Part shown: piece by piece, positions 59,303-64,000 of the stretch
Layout: each line of letters opens with the position of its first letter
Numbering within the stretch: position 1 is the first letter of the stretch
From: CAG-791 sp963593905
GTDB lineage: Bacteria; Bacillota; Clostridia; Lachnospirales; Lachnospiraceae
NCBI GenBank assembly: GCA_963593905.1
Contig: CAVBBL010000001.1
Location: 124,001-188,000, forward strand
DNA length: 64,000 nt
Direction: 5' to 3'
The notes under the pieces: model-generated
Database searches by the model: none
What the model saw: the letters and a program-made list of their open reading frames with translations, nothing else
What the model was told of the DNA's origin: nothing
Position numbers and translations under genes: made by a program

Positions 59303-59986
59303 ATGAGCAGCAGAATTGAGCAGCAGATAGATCAGATAGAGGATTATATTGACGGTTGTCATAATCAGCCCTTTTCCAATTCCAAGATCGTGGTGGACAG
59401 AGACGAGATAGACGTCCTGCTGCAGCAGCTTCGTGCAAAGCTGCCGGAGGAAATTCAGCATTATCAGCGGATTATCAGTAATAAAGAAGCTATTTTAAAC
59501 GATGCCAAGAGCAAGGCAGAGGAACTGATTCGTGAGGCTACAGTACATACCAATGAGCTGATCAATGAGCACGAGATTATGCAGCAGGCCTATGCCCAGG
59601 CAAATGAAGTAGTGAAGTTAGCTTCCAAGCAGGCACAGGATATCCTGGATAAGGCTATCAATGAGGCAAATGCCTATCGCGCATCCGCAGTGCAGTACAT
59701 GGATGAGATGTTGGCCCAGTTAGAGGATGTGACCACACGTACTATGGAGAGCACCAACGCCATTTACGCTAATTTTAATAACAATCTGGACGGCTATGCC
59801 AAGACGCTTCGGCAGAACAGAGCAGATCTTCATCCCCAGGAGGAGATGCTGTATGATCAGACAGCGGATGCTGCACCGGAGGAGGGATATTATCCGGAGG
59901 CGGCCGGACAGGGCACCGGCTATCTGCCGGAGGTTGATACCGCAGGCAGTGCTGATGCACAGGGGGCAGACAGACAGTTGGGATGA
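59303..59986 (+). CDS. Coiled-coil protein of unknown function (DivIVA/ATPase-H-like)
   Basis: 227 residues without membrane helix. Residues about 1-150 are a nearly continuous helical, heptad-rich region (AKSKAEELIREATVHTNELINEHEI, QANEVVKLASKQAQDILDKA) as in DivIVA- or V-ATPase subunit H-like clostridial proteins. The C-terminal 55 residues are acidic and disordered. The upstream gap has GCATAGGAACGGGAG, nearly the same as repeat copy B (GCATAGGAACAGGGAGG). Confidence 0.75.
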   Translation: MSSRIEQQIDQIEDYIDGCHNQPFSNSKIVVDRDEIDVLLQQLRAKLPEEIQHYQRIISNKEAILNDAKSKAEELIREATVHTNELINEHEIMQQAYAQANEVVKLASKQAQDILDKAINEANAYRASAVQYMDEMLAQLEDVTTRTMESTNAIYANFNNNLDGYAKTLRQNRADLHPQEEMLYDQTADAAPEEGYYPEAAGQGTGYLPEVDTAGSADAQGADRQLG

Positions 59987-59991
59987 GAGGG

Positions 59992-60033
59992 AAGGTCGAT
60001 TTTACATGAATCATGTGAAATCGACTTTCTTTG
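59992..60033 (+). terminator. Hairpin after the coiled-coil gene, probable terminator
   Basis: AAGGTCGATTTTACATGA pairs with TCATGTGAAATCGACTT (one mismatch), followed by TTCTTTGTTGTT. Confidence 0.65.
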
Positions 60034-60136
60034 TTGTTAGCACAAGGCGCTGTTCATCATGCGAAGTTTCTCAAAAGAGATACGTAGCTTTGATTTTTTT
60101 GGCAAAGCCGTGATCACAGCGGCGGGAAAGGTAATC

Positions 60137-60697
60137 ATGAAGAAAAAAGGTGAATTCGGATACATAAGGAGCAGAAGAAAGCTTTCCATTGCATTGTCTT
60201 TGCTGATGCTGGCGATGGTATTGGTGATCTATTTTGTAGCCAGATGGTATTTCGGCACGAATAAGAATCTTTTTACGATTCTTGCAGCTTTGGGCTGCCT
60301 GCCCCTTGGAAAATGTGTGGTGAATATGATCATGTTTCAGAAGGCAAAGCCATGCTCTGACCAGGTGCGAAGCAGGATCAATCAGCATATCGGCAATCTT
60401 CCCGGAGCATGGGATCTGTACATGACCAGCTACAGTAAGAATTTTCAGTTGAGTCATATTACAAAAGCCGGGAAAAATGTCTGTGCCTTCACAGAAACTG
60501 CAGGCTGTGATGGCCGGGCCGGAGAAGAGCATATCAAGAAAATGATGGAAAATAACGGTTATCACGATTATACGGTTAAGATCTTTTTTAGTCTGGATAA
60601 ATACCTGGAACGTCTTGATCAGCTCAATGCGCTGGCAGAAGGAACAACGGGCAGCAGTGATGCGCTGTTTAGTTTGTTTCGGTCTATCTCCCTGTAG
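60137..60697 (+). CDS. Membrane protein of unknown function
   Basis: 186 residues. Two hydrophobic helices, about 18-37 (LSIALSLLMLAMVLVIYF) and about 45-67, with a basic N-terminus, then a soluble C-terminal domain of about 110 residues. I do not recognise the family. The start at 60137 is set by AAAGG seven nt upstream. It is nine nt before the pseudouridine synthase and probably co-transcribed with it. Confidence 0.7.
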   Translation: MKKKGEFGYIRSRRKLSIALSLLMLAMVLVIYFVARWYFGTNKNLFTILAALGCLPLGKCVVNMIMFQKAKPCSDQVRSRINQHIGNLPGAWDLYMTSYSKNFQLSHITKAGKNVCAFTETAGCDGRAGEEHIKKMMENNGYHDYTVKIFFSLDKYLERLDQLNALAEGTTGSSDALFSLFRSISL

Positions 60698-60706
60698 GAG
60701 GTTCAA

Positions 60707-61774
60707 GTGGAAAAATGGATCATAGGAAACAATGAGCAGAGCCAGCGCCTTGATAAGTATCTGCGAAGAAGGATGCCTGCAGCAGGTTCTTCTTTTTTAT
60801 ATAAGATGCTCCGAAAAAAGAACATTACCCTAAATGGAGCCAAAGCTGACGGCAGGGAGATTTTACATGCAGGGGATGAGGTTTCTGTATTTTTTGCCAA
60901 AGAAACACTGGATAAGTTTATGGGTATTGCCGGGACCGCAAAGAATGAAAAGATGGATTCTTATTTGCAGGCTTTTGATAAGATTACGGCTACGCGCATG
61001 CATGGAGAGCTGCCGATCCTCTATGAAGATGAGCACATTTTGTTGGTGATCAAGCCTGCCGGTGTTCTTTCTCAGAAGGCAAAACCACAGGACATTTCCA
61101 TGAATGAATGGCTTCTTGGCTATCTGATAAAGAAAAAAGAGATCAAGCCTGATTCCCTGTCTTTATTTAAACCATCCGTGTGCAACCGCCTGGATTATCA
61201 AACGGGCGGCATTTTGCTGTGTGCCAAAACTCTGCCCGCGAGTCAAATGTTTGCTGCGCTGTTAAAAGAGCGCAGCCTGCACAAATACTATCATATGGTG
61301 GTAAAGGGGCAGATTCGTAAATCAGGAGTGATCAAGGGGTATCTGCAGAAGGATGCCGCCGCCAATAGGGTTTCTTTTAGGGCTGCTGAAAATATTGAGT
61401 CAGCAGAGAAGGAGTCAGCAGAGAATTTTTGCAGCGGCAAAGAGGATTCTGCCGTCTACACGGAGACTCATTATAAGCCGCTGCGCACGGAAAAAGAGTT
61501 TACTTTGCTGGAAGCGCTGCTGGTTACCGGAAAGACTCATCAGCTTCGGGCACATTTAGCTTCCCAGGGGACCCCCATTGCAGGAGATCCTAAATACGGA
61601 GATGCGACTGTAAATGCCCTCTGCCGAGAAAGATTCGGTGTACAGGGACAGCTTTTGTTTGCCTGCAGGATCTGTTTTCCGGCGCATATGCCGGCGCCCT
61701 TTGAATATCTGCAGGGAAGAGAATTCACAGCACCGGATCCGAGGGTTTTCGCAAGGGTAATGAATGGACATTAA
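60707..61774 (+). CDS. RluA-family pseudouridine synthase
   Basis: 355 residues. N-terminal S4 domain about 14-65 (RLDKYLRRRMPAAG), catalytic domain with NRLDYQTGGILL (active-site aspartate), KYYHMVVKG and TGKTHQLRAHLASQG. Resembles RluC/D/TruC-type enzymes; the exact RNA target is not clear. GTG start with AGGAGG five nt upstream. A Ser/Glu-rich insert (ESAEKESAENFCSGKED) interrupts the catalytic domain. Confidence 0.9.
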   Translation: MEKWIIGNNEQSQRLDKYLRRRMPAAGSSFLYKMLRKKNITLNGAKADGREILHAGDEVSVFFAKETLDKFMGIAGTAKNEKMDSYLQAFDKITATRMHGELPILYEDEHILLVIKPAGVLSQKAKPQDISMNEWLLGYLIKKKEIKPDSLSLFKPSVCNRLDYQTGGILLCAKTLPASQMFAALLKERSLHKYYHMVVKGQIRKSGVIKGYLQKDAAANRVSFRAAENIESAEKESAENFCSGKEDSAVYTETHYKPLRTEKEFTLLEALLVTGKTHQLRAHLASQGTPIAGDPKYGDATVNALCRERFGVQGQLLFACRICFPAHMPAPFEYLQGREFTAPDPRVFARVMNGH

Positions 61775-61923
61775 AGCTGCAGCACAAAGAGGGAAATCAA
61801 CCAGAATAGCCTGATGGTAATTCTGGTTGATATCGGTCAGGCTGGAGTCAGCCTGACCGGGTGAAGCACATCAGAGAATTCGCCTGCGCGAATTCTCTTC
61901 GTGGTGAGCACAAAGAGGTGATT
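61775..61923 (+). repeat. Palindromic repeat array, copy F (before recU)
   Basis: Orphan GCTGCAGCACAAAGAGG; CAACCAGAATAGCC/GGTAATTCTGGTTG (61798-61829), nearly the hairpin of array D-E; GGTCAGGCTG/CAGCCTGACC (61835-61858); hairpin 1 GAGAATTCGC/GCGAATTCTC (61874-61897); a shortened hairpin 2 (GTGGTGAGCAC); then AAAGAGGTGATT, the recU RBS. Confidence 0.9.
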
Positions 61924-62457
61924 ATGGCTACATGGAATTCCAGAGGGCTTCGGGGCTCTACTTTGGAGGAAATGATCAACAGAACCAACGAAAAATATAG
62001 AGAAAAAAATCTGGCCCTGATCCAGAAAATTCCTACCCCGATCACCCCTATGAAGATCGATCAGGAGCACAGGCATATTACTCTTGCTTACTTTGAACAG
62101 AAAAGTACTGTTGACTATATCGGTGTGATTCAGGGAATTCCGGTGTGCTTTGATGCCAAGGAGTCCTCCCAGATGACCTTTGCTCTCCAGAATATCCATC
62201 CCCACCAGGTGGCGTTCATGGAGGCTTTTGAAAAGCAGGAGGGCATTGCTTTTTTTCTGATCTATTATACGGCGGAGAATATCTATTATTATCTTCCTTT
62301 CCGGAACTTTCTTCCCTTCTGGGAGAGAGCACAGCGCGGAGGCAGGAAGAGCTTTCGGTTTGATGAGTTGGATAAGACGTATATTCTGCCGCAAAAGCAA
62401 GGCATATTGGTTCCCTATCTGGAGATGATCAATAAGGATTTATCTGAGAGAGAGTAG
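61924..62457 (+). CDS. recU: Holliday junction resolvase RecU
   Basis: 177 residues. Firmicute resolvase cutting Holliday junctions; partner of RuvAB. MATWNSRGLRGSTLEEMINRTN at the N-terminus; nuclease residues in STVDYIG (Asp64) and CFDAKES (Asp77, Lys79); IHPHQVAFMEAFEKQEG in the C-terminal half. The start at 61924 follows AAAGAGGTGATT from repeat copy F. Often next to a PBP gene in other Firmicutes, but not here. Confidence 0.93.
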   Translation: MATWNSRGLRGSTLEEMINRTNEKYREKNLALIQKIPTPITPMKIDQEHRHITLAYFEQKSTVDYIGVIQGIPVCFDAKESSQMTFALQNIHPHQVAFMEAFEKQEGIAFFLIYYTAENIYYYLPFRNFLPFWERAQRGGRKSFRFDELDKTYILPQKQGILVPYLEMINKDLSERE

Positions 62458-62632
62458 TGCGAAAATATGCTTGCTTGCAAATGAGAATGTCCGATTCTCA
62501 TAGTTTTCGCAAGGCTATTGGTTTCTGAAAGAAGCCAATAGCCTTGATGGCAAATCAAATTAGAAATTTGATCAATAGAATTTGAAATTCTAGTTGCCGC
62601 TTCGCCGCAGAGCTGCTCAGAAATGAGGATTA
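62458..62632 (+). repeat. Palindromic repeat array, copy H (after recU, orphan RBS)
   Basis: TGCGAAAA/TTTTCGCA outer stem with inner GAGAAT/ATTCTC (62458-62511); GGCTATTGG/CCAATAGCC (62513-62543); CAAATT/AATTTG; TAGAATTT/AAATTCTA (62576-62592); then GCCGCAGAGCTGC and AAATGAGGAT. Homologous in order to array G, but no family gene starts after the RBS. Confidence 0.85.
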
Positions 62633-62649
62633 AGAAAGAGCACTTTCGG

Positions 62650-62679
62650 TTGACAAATCAGTTGCAGTGCATGTATACT
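62650..62679 (+). promoter_or_regulatory. Promoter of hisZ
   Basis: TTGACA (62650-62655), 18-nt spacer, TATACT (62674-62679). TGCAGT (62663-62668) and ACTGCA (62677-62682) form an inverted repeat overlapping the -10, a possible operator. Confidence 0.7.
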
Positions 62680-62696
62680 GCATACAGTGTTTTAAT

Positions 62697-62820
62697 ATGG
62701 TAGCAAATTAGAACTTTAAAGCGATAAAGCAATAAAGCGACAAAACATTAAAGCAGTATAGCAGCAAAAAAAATAAAGATACAAAGTAAGGATTATAAAG
62801 TAAAGAAAATAAAGTAAGAA
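62697..62820 (+). repeat. A-rich ATAAAG-type low-complexity leader of hisZ
   Basis: Repeated AAAGC, ATAAAG and AAAGTAAG motifs over about 125 nt, similar in nature to the tract before the PBP gene. No gene or hairpin seen. Confidence 0.75.
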
Positions 62821-62862
62821 GGCCGCCATGGATGGAAGGAATAGGCAGAAACGGAGAGCAGG

Positions 62863-63990
62863 ATGAGCGCATTTTCTACAACAGGACAGGAACTTTTGCA
62901 CACCCCGGAGGGATTGCGGGATATTTACGGCAAAGAATATGCCAGAAAGCTGGCTGTGATTGCCGCTGTGCAAAAGCAGTTCCATCTGTTTGGGTACAGT
63001 GATATACAGACACCTACTTTTGAATTCTTCGATGTCTTCTCCAGAGAGATTGGCACCACACCTTCCAGGGAACTGTACAAATTTTTTGACAAGGAGGGCA
63101 ATACGCTGGTGCTGCGCCCGGATTTTACTCCCTCTGTGGCCAGGTGTGCGGCCAAGTATTATATGGATGAGACGAAAGCATTACGGTTTTGCTATCAGGG
63201 AAGTGCTTTTTCCAATGTCAGCAGTCTGCAGGGAAAACTGCGGGAGACTACCCAGATGGGCGCGGAACTAATCGGGGATGGCAGTGCCTATGCGGATGGA
63301 GAGATGATCGCCTTGCTGATTGAATCTCTATTGCATACCGGTTTAAAGGACTTTCAGATCAGCATAGGCAATGCGGATTATTTTAAAGGAATCTGCAGTG
63401 CAGCCCATATAGATCCACTGACAGAAAAGGCCATCAGAGAGCACATTTCCGGCAAGAATTATTTTGCGGCAGAGCGCGTGCTTATCGAGAAGGGCATTGA
63501 TAAACAGTGGCGGGAGGATCTGCTCCGAATCACGGAATTTATCGGTTCTAAGGAAGCGCTTGAAAGTGCGGCCCGGACAGCGGCCAACAGTCAGTCGCAG
63601 GAAGCAGTGAACAGGCTGACACAGATCCTGCAGGTGCTGCAGGCCTATGGTTTTGAAAAGTATGTGAGCTTTGATCTTTCCATGCTGAATCGCTACAATT
63701 ATTACACCGGTGTGATTTTCAAGGGATACACCTACGGAGTGGGAGATGCCATTGCCTCCGGCGGCCGCTATGATACCTTACTTACCCATTTTGGCAAAAA
63801 GGCAGACGCCATTGGTGTCATGCTTCAGGTGGATTCTCTGATGGAAGCACTGCGCAGACAGGATGCTGAAGTGGAGATTCCCGGTGAGCCGCGGGTGATC
63901 ACCTTTACGCCGGAGAATTATGCCCGGAAACTGCAGGAGGCGCAAAAACTTCGAGCAGAAGGTATAGATGTGGTGCTGCAGCAGGCATAA
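62863..63990 (+). CDS. hisZ: ATP phosphoribosyltransferase regulatory subunit HisZ
   Basis: Histidyl-tRNA-synthetase paralogue that activates short-form HisG in histidine synthesis. 375 residues. LLHTPEGLRDIYGKEY, TLVLRPDFTPSVARCAA and GGRYDTLLTHFG match HisZ. It lacks the C-terminal anticodon-binding domain of a full HisRS. Own promoter at 62650 with candidate operator. GGAG eight nt before the start. hisG probably follows beyond the window. Confidence 0.92.
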   Translation: MSAFSTTGQELLHTPEGLRDIYGKEYARKLAVIAAVQKQFHLFGYSDIQTPTFEFFDVFSREIGTTPSRELYKFFDKEGNTLVLRPDFTPSVARCAAKYYMDETKALRFCYQGSAFSNVSSLQGKLRETTQMGAELIGDGSAYADGEMIALLIESLLHTGLKDFQISIGNADYFKGICSAAHIDPLTEKAIREHISGKNYFAAERVLIEKGIDKQWREDLLRITEFIGSKEALESAARTAANSQSQEAVNRLTQILQVLQAYGFEKYVSFDLSMLNRYNYYTGVIFKGYTYGVGDAIASGGRYDTLLTHFGKKADAIGVMLQVDSLMEALRRQDAEVEIPGEPRVITFTPENYARKLQEAQKLRAEGIDVVLQQA

Positions 63991-64000
63991 GAGAATTCTT

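Noticed and set aside
63991..64000. GAGAATTCTT at the right edge may start another repeat copy.
   Set aside because: Only ten bases are visible after the hisZ stop; too short to call.

Overview
The window reads as a chromosomal segment of a low-to-mid GC spore-forming Firmicute, most likely Lachnospiraceae or a close clostridial relative. The clues are the YlxM/Ffh/RpsP/KhpA/RimM/TrmD/RplS order, RecU with RuvAB, the DUF2953-GerW sporulation pair, Asp23-FakA-RecG synteny, zinc-type L28, two signal peptidases around RbgA, and strong AGGAGG ribosome binding sites with frequent GTG/TTG starts. Almost everything is on the + strand; only prs and a histidine phosphatase are on the - strand. I see no rRNA, tRNA, CRISPR array, prophage or insertion sequence.

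Layout. 1-9.5 kb: prfA tail, SRP and ribosome/tRNA maturation genes, lepB-rbgA-lepB, an RNase HII-YraN fusion and a PgeF-type protein. 10-14.3 kb: an argD-like aminotransferase behind a leader terminator, a cytidylate-kinase-like protein, an APC permease and an XRE-cupin regulator. 14.6-20.7 kb: prs(-), der, plsY, gpsA, tyrS. 21-27.6 kb: F-type ATP synthase operon in which delta and alpha are one 693-residue protein. 28-34.1 kb: branched-chain amino acid genes ilvB, two ilvN paralogues, ilvC, leuC, leuD. 34.2-46.8 kb: phosphatase(-), TPR protein, ruvAB, zapA, U32 peptidase, an FtsW/RodA protein with a repetitive tail, a class B PBP, and DUF2953-gerW. 47-57.9 kb: queT behind a structured leader, rpmB, asp23-fakA-recG-fakB (degV), and a gyrB/gyrA-like pair. 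58-64 kb: rsmD, coaD, coiled-coil and membrane proteins of unknown function, a pseudouridine synthase, recU, hisZ.

The most striking unexplained structure is a family of intergenic palindromic repeats. Each is a set of hairpins ending in a Shine-Dalgarno sequence placed just before a start codon (rimM, lepB2, cytidylate-kinase-like, plsY, atpD, degV, recU; an orphan copy before hisZ; degenerate relatives before ruvB and perhaps others). All copies lie in the transcribed orientation. Some are tandem arrays (two 66-nt units upstream of degV differ at one base), and stem sequences covary between copies. The repeats therefore look like RNA-level elements that supply and perhaps control the RBS of the following gene.

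Several functions connect. GpsA makes glycerol-3-phosphate, FakA/FakB make acyl-phosphate, and PlsY joins the two. RuvAB branch migration pairs with RecU as resolvase. FtsW/RodA and the PBP form a septal or elongation synthase pair. RimM, TrmD, RplS, RbgA, Der, RsmD and KhpA form a ribosome assembly theme. Internal terminators sit very close to the RBS of argD, leuC and recG, which suggests attenuation or readthrough control.
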